From contig NZ_JAKSYM010000403.1 in assembly GCF_022829545.1 (NCBI RefSeq), positions 62,001 through 126,000 of the forward strand: DNA of 64,000 bases. The letters are read 5' to 3'. Position numbers and translations under genes: made by a program. The notes under the pieces are model-generated. The model did no database searches and was not told where the DNA came from. It was given only the letters and a program-made list of their open reading frames with translations. This DNA comes from Methylobacterium sp. J-030 (lineage in GTDB: Bacteria > Pseudomonadota > Alphaproteobacteria > Rhizobiales > Beijerinckiaceae). Positions 38,712 through 46,471 of this stretch are shown piece by piece. Positions within the stretch are counted from its first letter, which is position 1. Each line of letters begins with the position of its first letter.

Positions 38712-40007
38712 TCAGGCGGCCTTGGCCGCATCGAGGGGGGCGGCCGATTCGGGCAGGCGGGGCCGCCGCACGAAGATCGCCATGGCGACGACGCCGGCCG
38801 CAGCGATCAGGGCGGCGATCACGAAGGCGCTCGCGTAGCCGCCGAGATACTGCACGGCGAGGCCGGTGGCGGTCGGCCCGATGATCCCCGAGATGTTGCT
38901 CAGGAGGTGGATGAAGCCGCTCACCCCGCCGACGCGCGCCTCGGGCACCAGCTCGTGGATCGTCGCCCAGCACGACTGCACGGAACTCGTCAGCATCAGC
39001 ACGGCCAGCGCGATCAGCGAGACCGCAACGGTGGCGTTCGGCGCGGCGTTGACGGCGATCAGCGCGACGCCCGCGATGGCGAGCGGCACGATCGTGGTGA
39101 GCTTCCGGGCGGCGAGCTTGTCGCCCATGCGCTTGTAGAGGTGGTCGGCGACGATGCCGCCGCCGACATAGCCGACGAAGCCGCAGGCCCAGGGGATCGA
39201 GGCCACGAGCGCCATCTGCTGCACCGGCATGTGCAGGGCGTCGGTGAGGTAGCTCGGGAGCCACGAGAGGAAGATGTACAGCGTGTAGTTCACAGCGAAC
39301 ATGCCGAGTCCCAGCGACAGGGTGCTGGGCAGGAACAGGTATTCCTTGAGCGAGCGGGCGTGATCGGACGGCGCGAGGTGCGTGACGGCCCGGCTGCGCT
39401 GGATCAGGGCGATCTCGTCCGGGCCGACCCGGGGATTGTCCTGGGGCCGGTCGGTCATCAGGAGGCGCCACACCACCACCCAGAGCAGGCCGACTGCGCC
39501 GATCGCCACGAACGCCACCCGCCAGCCGTACTGGATCGCCAGCAGGCCGACCACGGGGGCCGCGACGGCGCTGCCCACCGTCTGGCCCGAGAAGGTGAAG
39601 CCGATGGTCCGGGCGGTCTCCTCGCGGGGGAACCACGTGGTGAGGGTGCGGTTCGTGGTCGAGTTCATCGGCCCCTCGGCGAAGCCGAACAGGGCGCGGA
39701 CCACAAACATCTGGGCGAAGCCGGTGACCGCGCCGGTGAGCATGCACAGGACCGACCACGCGGCGGCGGCCCAGCTGTAGACGCTGCGTGGACCGTAGCG
39801 GTCGGCGAGCTGGCCGCCCACGAAGGCGAACAGGGCGTAGCCGAAGAAGAACGTCGAGAAGATCACCCCGAGTTCGGCGGGCGACAGGTTGAGATCCTGC
39901 TTGACGAAGGGCGCCGCCACGCCGAGCGCGGCGCGGTCCATGTAGTTGATGATTCCGGCTACGAACAGCAGGAACGCGATCAGGAACCTGTAGCGCTTGG
40001 CGAACAT
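38712..40007 (-). CDS. ACS-family MFS transporter, hexuronate/aldarate type
   Basis: 431 residues, about 12 membrane segments. GIINYMDRAALGVAAPFVKQ at about 18-37 is the N-terminal signature of the ExuT/GudP/GarP group of hexuronate and aldarate:H+ symporters; QLADRYGPRSVYSWAAAAWS is motif A. WFPREETARTIGFTFSG and PWACGFVGYVGGGIVADHL also fit. It is tightly coupled to udh (16 bp), strongly suggesting uptake of hexuronate or aldarate. Its start is preceded by GGAGG. A 251-bp spacer with a palindromic repeat separates it from the lactonase gene upstream. Confidence 0.9.
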   Translation of the reverse strand: MFAKRYRFLIAFLLFVAGIINYMDRAALGVAAPFVKQDLNLSPAELGVIFSTFFFGYALFAFVGGQLADRYGPRSVYSWAAAAWSVLCMLTGAVTGFAQMFVVRALFGFAEGPMNSTTNRTLTTWFPREETARTIGFTFSGQTVGSAVAAPVVGLLAIQYGWRVAFVAIGAVGLLWVVVWRLLMTDRPQDNPRVGPDEIALIQRSRAVTHLAPSDHARSLKEYLFLPSTLSLGLGMFAVNYTLYIFLSWLPSYLTDALHMPVQQMALVASIPWACGFVGYVGGGIVADHLYKRMGDKLAARKLTTIVPLAIAGVALIAVNAAPNATVAVSLIALAVLMLTSSVQSCWATIHELVPEARVGGVSGFIHLLSNISGIIGPTATGLAVQYLGGYASAFVIAALIAAAGVVAMAIFVRRPRLPESAAPLDAAKAA

Positions 40008-40073
40008 GGGGTTTCCTCCGGGGATTTCATCTTTTTATTGTCGTTTGTTGATCTGCATCATTCCCATCCTCTC

Positions 40074-40185
40074 CCTCATCCTGAGGTGCCGCGGAGCGGC
40101 CTCGAAGGAGGGCTCCGGGGATCCGCGTGGCTGGCTGGAGGGCTCCTTCGGGGCCTCCGCTGCGCTCCGGCACCTCAGGATGAGG
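40074..40185 (+). repeat. CCTCATCCTGAGG-type palindromic element, copy A
   Basis: 112-bp near-palindrome starting CCTCATCCTGAGGTGCCG and ending CACCTCAGGATGAGG, with pairing inner arms CCTCGAAGGAGGGCTCC / GGAGGGCTCCTTCGGGG. The element recurs at 55750-55860 in the opposite orientation (arms swapped). It fills most of the 251-bp gap between the lactonase and the ACS transporter and would form a long hairpin in the mRNA. Confidence 0.85.
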
Positions 40186-40258
40186 TGAGGGTGGGTTCGG
40201 CGTGGGTCGCTGGTCTCGATCCGTCGAAACCCGTGACCGCGAAAGGGACTTCAACCTC

Positions 40259-41314
40259 TTACAGAAACGCGATCGTGCAGGGGCTGAGGCTCGGGCGGCT
40301 GCCCGTCTTGGTCAGGTCTCCGCTGTCGGGATCGATGGCGAATTCCACGAGGCTGTCGCCCTGCTCGTTGGCGACGAGGAGGTGCCGCCCATCCGGCGCC
40401 AGCACCATGAAGCGCGGGTCGCGCCCGCCCGCGGGCATCCAGCCGGCGGGATCGAGCCGTCCGGCCTCGTCCACGCGGAAGCGCGCGATCCCATCTTGGC
40501 CCCGGTTCGACGCGTAGACGAACCGTCCGTCCGGCGTGACCACGATGGCCGCGGCCGTGCTGGCGCCGAAGAAGTCCGGCGGCAGGGTCGGGGCGAGGTG
40601 GAGCGGCGTCAGCGTCCCGGCCTGCGCGTCCCAGCGGCAGGTCGCGACGCTCGAGTCCAGCTCGTTGACCAGGAAGGCGAGGGGCGCCCGCGGGTGGAAC
40701 GCGATGTGGCGCGGCCCGGCGCCAGGCCGCATCGCGGTCTCCGAAACGATCTCCAGGCGTTCGCCATCGACCGCCAAGACGAAGACGCGATCGAGACCCT
40801 TGTCGGGCACGAGGACGTGCCGCCCATCCGGCGACAGGACGACGTGATGCGGGTGTGCGCAGGCCTGCTCGGTCCGGTGCGGACCCGGATTGCCCGGCAG
40901 CGGCAGGACGTGGCTTGCCGGCTCGAGGCCCCCGTCGGGGCGGACCGGCAGCAGCGCGACCGAGCCGCTGGCATAATTGGCCACGATCAGGAAGCGCCCG
41001 GTCGGGTCAAGGGCCTGATGCACGCTGTTGGTGCCGCCCGTGGTGGCGCTGCCGAGGGGCCGCAGGGTGCCGTCGGGGGCTGCCGCGTAGGCGCTCGCCT
41101 CCTCGCCATCGCCCTGCACCGTGTAGAGCGCCGCGCGTCCCGGATCCGCCACCAGGAAGGACGGGTTGGTGAGGCCCTCGGCCCGGCCGAGATGCGTCCA
41201 GCCCTCCAGGCCGCCTCCGGTCCGGTACACGTCGATGCCCCGGCCGCGCGCCCGGCGCCGCTCGGTGGTGAAGCAGCCGACGAAGACGAGGCCGACGGGG
41301 GCGGGGTCAGGCAT
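40259..41314 (-). CDS. lactonase, 7-bladed beta-propeller (YbhE/Pgl type)
   Basis: 351-residue cytoplasmic lactonase family protein. Repeating blades show FLIVANYASGSVALLPV, HHVVLSPDGRHVLVPDKGLDRVFVL, and FVYASNRGQDGIARFRV; PHHVVLSPDG and YASNRG are characteristic of the 6-phosphogluconolactonase YbhE group. In this setting it may hydrolyse the aldaro-lactone made by uronate dehydrogenase, or 6-phosphogluconolactone for the edd-eda pathway. It starts 13 bp after the FMN dehydrogenase gene, so the two are cotranscribed. Confidence 0.87.
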   Translation of the reverse strand: MPDPAPVGLVFVGCFTTERRRARGRGIDVYRTGGGLEGWTHLGRAEGLTNPSFLVADPGRAALYTVQGDGEEASAYAAAPDGTLRPLGSATTGGTNSVHQALDPTGRFLIVANYASGSVALLPVRPDGGLEPASHVLPLPGNPGPHRTEQACAHPHHVVLSPDGRHVLVPDKGLDRVFVLAVDGERLEIVSETAMRPGAGPRHIAFHPRAPLAFLVNELDSSVATCRWDAQAGTLTPLHLAPTLPPDFFGASTAAAIVVTPDGRFVYASNRGQDGIARFRVDEAGRLDPAGWMPAGGRDPRFMVLAPDGRHLLVANEQGDSLVEFAIDPDSGDLTKTGSRPSLSPCTIAFL

Positions 41315-41327
41315 GCGGCGCTCCGGC

Positions 41328-42635
41328 TCAGGTCCGCCGAGGCACGCGGCGCAGGAAATCGGGGTTCAGCTCGGACAGGCGGTTGATCCCGGCCAAGGCC
41401 ATGTCGCGGTTGAGCTCCTCCTTGAGGATCCGCATGGCGTGCTCGACGCCCGCCGCCCCGCCGAGCGCCGCGCCGAACATGAACGGCCGGCCGAGCAGGA
41501 CGAAGTCGGCGCCGAGCGCCAGGGCCTTCATCACGTCGGTGCCCCGGCGGATCCCGCTGTCGACGATGATCTTCAGCCCGCCCTTCCGCGCGGCGATCTC
41601 CGGCAGCACGTCGAGGGGCGCGACGGCGTAATCGAGCTGGCGCCCGCCATGGGTGGAGAGGATCACGCCATCGGCGCCGCATTCCCGGGCGATCTCGACA
41701 TCCTCGGGGGCGAGCAGCCCCTTCACGAGGAGGTTGCCGGTCCAGCGCTTGCGGATCGCCTCCAGATTCTTCCACGAGAGCTGGTCGCGGGCGATGGTGT
41801 TGCGCACCGCCCCCTGGGACATCATCGGCGGGCCGCGCTCGGCCTCGGTGTTCTCGAAATGCGGCGCGCCGTGCTTGAGGAAGGTGCGGGCGACGGTGCC
41901 GATGAGCCAGCGCGGGTGCGTCGCGCTCTGCCACGCGACCTTGGGCGTGACCTTGATCGGCATGGAGAAGCCGCTGCGGATGTTGTGCTCCCGGTTGCCC
42001 AGCGTCGGCGTGTCGGCGGTGACCACGAAGGTCCGGTAGCCGGTGGCGGCGACGCGATCGAGCAGGCGGTCGATCCGGTTCTGGTCACCCGGCAGGTAGC
42101 CCTGGAACCACGCCTGCGGGTTCTGGGCGAAGACGTCCTCCAGCTTGATCAGGGAAGACGCGCTCAGACACATCGGCAGGTTCATGCGCCGCGCCGCCTC
42201 GGCCAGCACGAGGTCGCCCCGGTAGGCAATGAAGGCGGCGCCGCCGAGCGGGCCGATCCCGAAGGGGGCCGCGTAGGTGTGGCCGAACAGCGTGGTGGCG
42301 GTGTCCCGCGCCGAGGTGTCCCGCATCAGCCGCGGCACGAGGGCGTAGTCGGCGTAGGCGCCGCGGCTCTGCGCCAGGGCGGACCCGGTCTCGACGCCGC
42401 CGGAGACGTACTGGAAGATCATCGGCGGTAGAAGTTTCCGGGCGTGCCGCTCGAAATCGTCGAGCGCCAGCAGGTCGCGGAACCGGTAGGGCGTGACCGC
42501 ATCGCTGCGCTTGAGACTGGTGACGAGCGCCTGCGGCGCGGCGATGCCTGCCGCCGTGGCGTCGGCCCCGCCGACCGTCGGCGCCTCACGCTCGGGCGCT
42601 GCCGATCCGGAGGCCGGGTGGTCGAGCGTCGCCAT
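41328..42635 (-). CDS. FMN-dependent 2-hydroxyacid dehydrogenase
   Basis: Glycolate oxidase/L-lactate dehydrogenase family TIM barrel, 435 residues from the ATG at 42635 (GGAGG five bases upstream; a GTG start would add eight residues). FGIGPLGGAAFIAYRGD binds FMN; FVVTADTPTLGNREHNIRSGF and the catalytic STHGGRQLDYAV (His-Gly-Gly-Arg; usual Asn replaced by Thr) are present; VDSGIRRGTDVMKALALGADFVLLGRP is the phosphate loop. The N-terminus has a ~45-residue Ala-rich extension. It heads the minus-strand operon and is divergent from lacI with a perfect operator between. Confidence 0.9.
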   Translation of the reverse strand: MATLDHPASGSAAPEREAPTVGGADATAAGIAAPQALVTSLKRSDAVTPYRFRDLLALDDFERHARKLLPPMIFQYVSGGVETGSALAQSRGAYADYALVPRLMRDTSARDTATTLFGHTYAAPFGIGPLGGAAFIAYRGDLVLAEAARRMNLPMCLSASSLIKLEDVFAQNPQAWFQGYLPGDQNRIDRLLDRVAATGYRTFVVTADTPTLGNREHNIRSGFSMPIKVTPKVAWQSATHPRWLIGTVARTFLKHGAPHFENTEAERGPPMMSQGAVRNTIARDQLSWKNLEAIRKRWTGNLLVKGLLAPEDVEIARECGADGVILSTHGGRQLDYAVAPLDVLPEIAARKGGLKIIVDSGIRRGTDVMKALALGADFVLLGRPFMFGAALGGAAGVEHAMRILKEELNRDMALAGINRLSELNPDFLRRVPRRT

Positions 42636-42672
42636 CGGTTCCTCCCTGCGATCCGTCACGCGGGACGGTTTT

Positions 42673-42686
42673 TGAAAGCGCTTTCA
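42673..42686. promoter_or_regulatory. LacI-family operator, perfect palindrome
   Basis: TGAAAGCGCTTTCA, a fully symmetrical 14-mer with the central CG typical of LacI/GalR operators, in the 119-bp divergent region between the FMN dehydrogenase gene (minus) and the LacI gene (plus). It probably controls both directions. Assignment to the adjacent regulator is inferred from position. Confidence 0.85.
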
Positions 42687-42754
42687 GATAGCCAGCCGGC
42701 CGGAGGAGTGTCAATATACTGCCGGGCGAACTCGGGTAGCGGGATAGGGAAACG

Positions 42755-43804
42755 GTGCTGGACCTGCCGGACGACATCCTCGAATTGCCGGGGCGCAGCC
42801 CGGTGGCACGGGACGTGGCCCGCCGCGCCGGCGTCTCCACCGCGACGGTCTCCCGGGTGCTGAACGGCTCCGCCGGGGTCCGGGCCGACAAGCGCGATGC
42901 GGTGATGCGCGCCGCGCAGGATCTCGGCTTCGTCGCCAACGGCGCCGCCCGGGCGCTCTCGACGCGCCGGTTCATGGCGGTGGGCGCGGTCGTCCCCAAC
43001 ATCGAGAACGAGGCCTTCGTGCGCGTCCTGTCGAGCGTCCAGGACCGGCTGCGGCAGGCGGGCTACACGCTGATCGCCGCCAATGCCGGCTACGACCTGG
43101 AGGACGAACTGCGCGAGGCGACGTTTTTGCTGGAGCGGGGCGTCGACGGGCTGATGCTGGTCGGCGACATCCATCACCCGGATCTCCATGCCCGGATCGC
43201 CCGATCCGGTATCCCGATGGTGCAGACCTTCAGCCTGTCGCAGGAGCATCCCTGCGTCGGGTTCGACAACGCCGCCTCGGCGGCCCGGGCCGCCAACTAC
43301 CTGATGGATCTCGGCCATCGCCGGATCGGCGTGATCTCCGGGCTGCGCAAGGACAACGACCGCGGCGGCGCCCGGGTGACCGGCATCGCCCAGGCGCTCG
43401 CCGCCCGCGGGCTGCGGCTCGCCCCCGAGCATGACATCGAGATCTCCTATGGGATCGGCGGCGGGCGGGACGGGTTCCGCCAGATGCTGGCCGGGGGCGT
43501 GCCGCCCACCGCCGTCATCTGCGGCACCGACCAGATCGCCTTCGGGGCGATGATCGAGGCGCGCGCCCGTGGGCTGTCGGTGCCGGGCGATTTGTCGGTG
43601 ATCGGCCACAACGATTCCGATTTTTCGCCGTTCCTCGATCCGCCGCTGACGACGATCCGCATCCACTCGGCCGAGATCGGCCACGCCGCCGGGGACCATC
43701 TGATCGCCCGGATCCAGGGGCGCCCGGCGGTGCGCCTGACCGAGATCGACGCCGAGCTGATCCTGCGCGCCAGCACGGCGCCACCGCGACGTGATGCCGG
43801 ATGA
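42755..43804 (+). CDS. LacI-family transcriptional regulator
   Basis: 349 residues, GTG start. The N-terminal LacI HTH is ARDVARRAGVSTATVSRVLNGSAGVRADKRDAVMRAAQDLGFVANGAARAL, including the hinge helix. The periplasmic-binding-like effector domain follows (VGAVVPNIENEAFVRVLSSV ... ICGTDQIAFGAMIEARARGLSVPGDLSVIGHND). It is expected to repress the sugar-acid genes until an inducer binds. Perfect and near-perfect operators lie at 42673 and 43828. It stands at the centre of the divergent cluster. Confidence 0.94.
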   Translation: MLDLPDDILELPGRSPVARDVARRAGVSTATVSRVLNGSAGVRADKRDAVMRAAQDLGFVANGAARALSTRRFMAVGAVVPNIENEAFVRVLSSVQDRLRQAGYTLIAANAGYDLEDELREATFLLERGVDGLMLVGDIHHPDLHARIARSGIPMVQTFSLSQEHPCVGFDNAASAARAANYLMDLGHRRIGVISGLRKDNDRGGARVTGIAQALAARGLRLAPEHDIEISYGIGGGRDGFRQMLAGGVPPTAVICGTDQIAFGAMIEARARGLSVPGDLSVIGHNDSDFSPFLDPPLTTIRIHSAEIGHAAGDHLIARIQGRPAVRLTEIDAELILRASTAPPRRDAG

Positions 43805-43827
43805 CCTGCGCTATTGTGCCACCATTC

Positions 43828-43841
43828 TGAAATCGCTTACA
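43828..43841. promoter_or_regulatory. second LacI-type operator, imperfect
   Basis: TGAAATCGCTTACA matches the 14-bp operator at 42673 at 12 of 14 positions, keeping the central CG. It lies 37 bp before the racemase-like start codon and just after lacI, so it could give the same regulator control of the downstream pair. Confidence 0.6.
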
Positions 43842-43878
43842 AAGCGATCTCCCCTCCGAACCCGATCCGGACACCAGC

Positions 43879-44550
43879 ATGGCCCCCCGCATCGTCCTCC
43901 TGCACGCGACGCCGGTCGCCATGGCGCCGATCCAGGCAGCCTTCGCCGAGCGCTGGCCCGAGGCCGAGACGGTGAACCTTCTCGACGACGGCCTCTCCCT
44001 CGACCGTGCGAAGGAGCCCGGCGCGATCTCGGAGAGCATGATCGAGCGCTTCGTGCGGTTCGGCCGCTACGGCCACGACATGGGCGCGGACGGCATCCTG
44101 ATCACCTGCTCGGCCTTCGGGCCGGCCATCGACCGGCTGATCGAGACGGTGCCGGTCCCGGTGCTCAAGCCCAACGAGGCGATGTTCCGCGCCGCGATCG
44201 CGCAAGGGCAGCGCATCGGCATGCTGGCGACCTTCGGCCCGTCCGTGGGCACGATGACCGACGAGTTCGAGGAGTTCGTCGGTCAGGCCGGGCGACCTGC
44301 GACTCTGCGGACGATCCTGGTGGACGACGCGATGGCGCGCCTGCGGGCGGGCGATGCCGAGACCCACAACCGGCTGATCGCCGAGCGGGCGCCGGACCTC
44401 GCGGATTGCGACGCGATCATGCTGGCGCATTTCTCTACCTCCCGGGCCGCCGACGCGGTGCGGAAGGCGGTGTCCGTCCCGGTCCTGACCGCCCCCCACG
44501 CGGCGGTCGACCGGATGCGCACGATGATCGAGACCGGCCGGAGCGCCTGA
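43879..44550 (+). CDS. Asp/Glu/hydantoin racemase family protein
   Basis: 223 residues of the aspartate/glutamate racemase superfamily: IVLLHATPVAMAPIQAAF at the N-terminus, DGILITCSAFGPAIDRL carrying the first catalytic Cys, and MLATFGPSVGTM. The second Cys expected in the C-terminal half is absent: the block reads IMLAHFSTSRAADAV. It may therefore be an isomerase or lyase of maleate-isomerase type with one Cys, or a non-racemase. It is 3 bp from the hydroxypyruvate isomerase-like gene, clearly one operon, probably under LacI control. Confidence 0.8.
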   Translation: MAPRIVLLHATPVAMAPIQAAFAERWPEAETVNLLDDGLSLDRAKEPGAISESMIERFVRFGRYGHDMGADGILITCSAFGPAIDRLIETVPVPVLKPNEAMFRAAIAQGQRIGMLATFGPSVGTMTDEFEEFVGQAGRPATLRTILVDDAMARLRAGDAETHNRLIAERAPDLADCDAIMLAHFSTSRAADAVRKAVSVPVLTAPHAAVDRMRTMIETGRSA

Positions 44551-44553
44551 CCC

Positions 44554-45348
44554 ATGAAGCTCGGTGCCTTCCAAGACCGCCTCAGCGGCCATTGCGGCTT
44601 CCTGTTTACGGAATTGCCGCTCTCCGAGCGCTTCGCGGCCGCCGCCAAGGCCGGATTCCGAGCGGTCGAACATCCGAACCTATTCGCAAACCCGGCCCGG
44701 GATGTAGCCGGCTGGCTTGAACGGGCGGGCGTACCGCTGGTGCAGACCGGCTTCCCGGCGGGCGACGCCTCCAGGGGCGAGAAGGGCTTTGCGGCTCTGC
44801 CCGACAAGGTGGCGTATTACCGATCCACCATCGAGCCGACTTTGGATTACGTCGCGCAGCTCGGCTGCCGCATGGTCCACCCGATGGCGGGCGTCCGGCC
44901 GGCCGGGATCGAGCCGGCGCGCCTCTGGGACACCTATCTCGACAACCTCGCCTTCGCGGCCGATGCCGCGAAGGCGCGGGGCATGACGGTGATCGTCGAG
45001 CCGATCGGCCCGGGCTCGATCGCCGACTACGTGATCGACGATCCGCTGGTGGCGGTGGATGCGATCCGGGCGATCGGTCGCGACAACGTCAAGCTGTTGT
45101 TCGACGCCTATCACTGCGTCTGCCTGGGCCACGATCCGGCGGCGCTGATCCGTGAGCACGCGCCGCTGATCGCCCACGTCCAGATCGCCGACGACCCCGG
45201 ACGGCACGAGCCGGGGACCGGCACCATCGCGTTCGATCCGATCTTCGTGGCGCTGGAAGACGTCGGTTATGCCGGCTTCGTCGGCTGCGAGTATCACCCG
45301 GCGGCCGGTACCGAGGCGGGGCTTGGATGGATGCGAGCGGCGACATAG
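44554..45348 (+). CDS. hydroxypyruvate isomerase / OtnI-like sugar isomerase
   Basis: 264-residue xylose-isomerase-like TIM barrel. FRAVEHPNLFANPARDVAGWL, VIVEPIGPGSIADYVIDDP (metal-binding Glu), VKLLFDAYHCVCLGHDP (Asp/His), IAHVQIADDPGRHEPGTGTI and YAGFVGCEYHPA (Glu) follow the Hyi/OtnI family order. Such enzymes isomerise hydroxypyruvate/tartronate semialdehyde or 2-oxotetronate. No otnK or otnC gene is present, but the context of hydroxyacid dehydrogenases and a LacI regulator supports a sugar-acid degradation step. The substrate is inferred. Confidence 0.87.
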   Translation: MKLGAFQDRLSGHCGFLFTELPLSERFAAAAKAGFRAVEHPNLFANPARDVAGWLERAGVPLVQTGFPAGDASRGEKGFAALPDKVAYYRSTIEPTLDYVAQLGCRMVHPMAGVRPAGIEPARLWDTYLDNLAFAADAAKARGMTVIVEPIGPGSIADYVIDDPLVAVDAIRAIGRDNVKLLFDAYHCVCLGHDPAALIREHAPLIAHVQIADDPGRHEPGTGTIAFDPIFVALEDVGYAGFVGCEYHPAAGTEAGLGWMRAAT

Positions 45349-45390
45349 CGGCCGGTCGGGATCGGGCATCCAACCCTCCACCCAGGATGA

Positions 45391-45412
45391 GGGGGGGGGT
45401 GAAATCACCCCC
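45391..45412. terminator. hairpin between convergent genes
   Basis: A run of nine G leads into GGGGGTG-AAAT-CACCCCC, a 7-bp stem. It sits in the 87-bp gap between two convergent genes, as expected of a shared terminator. There is no T-tract. Confidence 0.55.
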
Positions 45413-45435
45413 GGACGACAGGCACCGTCTGAAGC

Positions 45436-46467
45436 TCAGCCCAGCAGCCGCGCCCGCCGCTCCAGCACCGCCGGCCAGACTTCCGGGTTGACCAGTCGCG
45501 GTGGGGTCTGGCCCTTCAGCAGGCCGATGATCTGCGCGGCGCCCCAGGCGGCCACGTTGCGGCGGGCCTCGTGGGTGACGCCGGCTGTATGGTAGGTCGC
45601 CACCACGGTGTCGCGCTGGAGCAGGCTCGATTCCAGGGGCGGCGGCTCCGGCGCCCAGACGTCGAGACCCGCCCCCGCGAGATGTCCCGAGGCCAGCGCC
45701 GCGGCGAGCGCTGCCTCGTCATGGATGCCACCCCGGGCCGTGGTGATGAACAAAGCCCCCGGCTTCATCGCCGCGAAGGCATCGGCGTCGAAGCTGCCGC
45801 GGGTGGTGTCGTCCAGCGGGCAGTGCAGGGACACGATGTCGGATTCAGCGAGCAGCTGTGCCCGATCCACCGGCTCCGCGCCGCGGGCCCGGATCGCCTC
45901 GGCCGAGAGGAGCGGGTCGTAGGCCAGGACCCGCATGTCGAAGCCGCGGGCGAGCTTGGCCACAGCGCGACCCGTATGCCCGATCCCGACGAGCCCCAAG
46001 GTCGAGCCGCCGATCTCGTGGCCCATCAGCGATTCCCGCGAGAAGCCCCGCCGGGTCCGCAGCAGCCGGTCCGACACGCAGATCTTGCGCGAGACGGCCA
46101 GCATCAGCCCGATCGCCAGCTCCGCGACCGATTGCGCGTTGCCGCCCACCTGATTGACCACCGCGACCCCGGCCCGGGTGCAGGCGGCGGCGTCGACCGT
46201 GTCGAAGCCGGCCCCGGCCGACGAGACGACCAGCAGGTTCGGGCAGTCCGCCAGCAGGGCGTCGGTGACGTGCCAGCGGCGCGGCAGCTCGTCTCGCGAC
46301 GGCGAGACGTGGAACACGTGCGCTTCCCGCAGCAGGTCTTGGAGCGCACGTTCGGGACCCTGCAAGTCGCCGACCTGCAGATCGATGTCGGGCTCGGCCC
46401 TCAGGCGCTCGTCGAAGACCGGATTGATCCAGACGTTGAACCGGCAGACGCGCTTGAGGGCCGCCAT
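45436..46467 (-). CDS. D-isomer-specific 2-hydroxyacid dehydrogenase
   Basis: 343 residues, NAD(P)-dependent. The substrate domain is split around the Rossmann domain: LGLVGIGHTGRAVAKLARGF is the dinucleotide loop (GxGxxG as GIGHTG). Catalytic residues are seen as Arg in TTARGGIHDEAALAAAL, Glu in APEPPPLESSLL and His in VVATYHTAGVT. It resembles phosphoglycerate/glyoxylate-hydroxypyruvate reductases. Hydroxypyruvate or tartronate semialdehyde from the neighbouring isomerase would be a reasonable substrate. It ends 4 bp before the start-side neighbour on the same strand: the aminotransferase gene stops at 46472. Confidence 0.92.
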   Translation of the reverse strand: MAALKRVCRFNVWINPVFDERLRAEPDIDLQVGDLQGPERALQDLLREAHVFHVSPSRDELPRRWHVTDALLADCPNLLVVSSAGAGFDTVDAAACTRAGVAVVNQVGGNAQSVAELAIGLMLAVSRKICVSDRLLRTRRGFSRESLMGHEIGGSTLGLVGIGHTGRAVAKLARGFDMRVLAYDPLLSAEAIRARGAEPVDRAQLLAESDIVSLHCPLDDTTRGSFDADAFAAMKPGALFITTARGGIHDEAALAAALASGHLAGAGLDVWAPEPPPLESSLLQRDTVVATYHTAGVTHEARRNVAAWGAAQIIGLLKGQTPPRLVNPEVWPAVLERRARLLG

Positions 46468-46471
46468 CGGG

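Noticed and set aside
45391-45399. run of nine G as a possible phase-variation tract
   Set aside because: It lies between convergent genes, outside any coding region or promoter, and forms part of a terminator-like hairpin.
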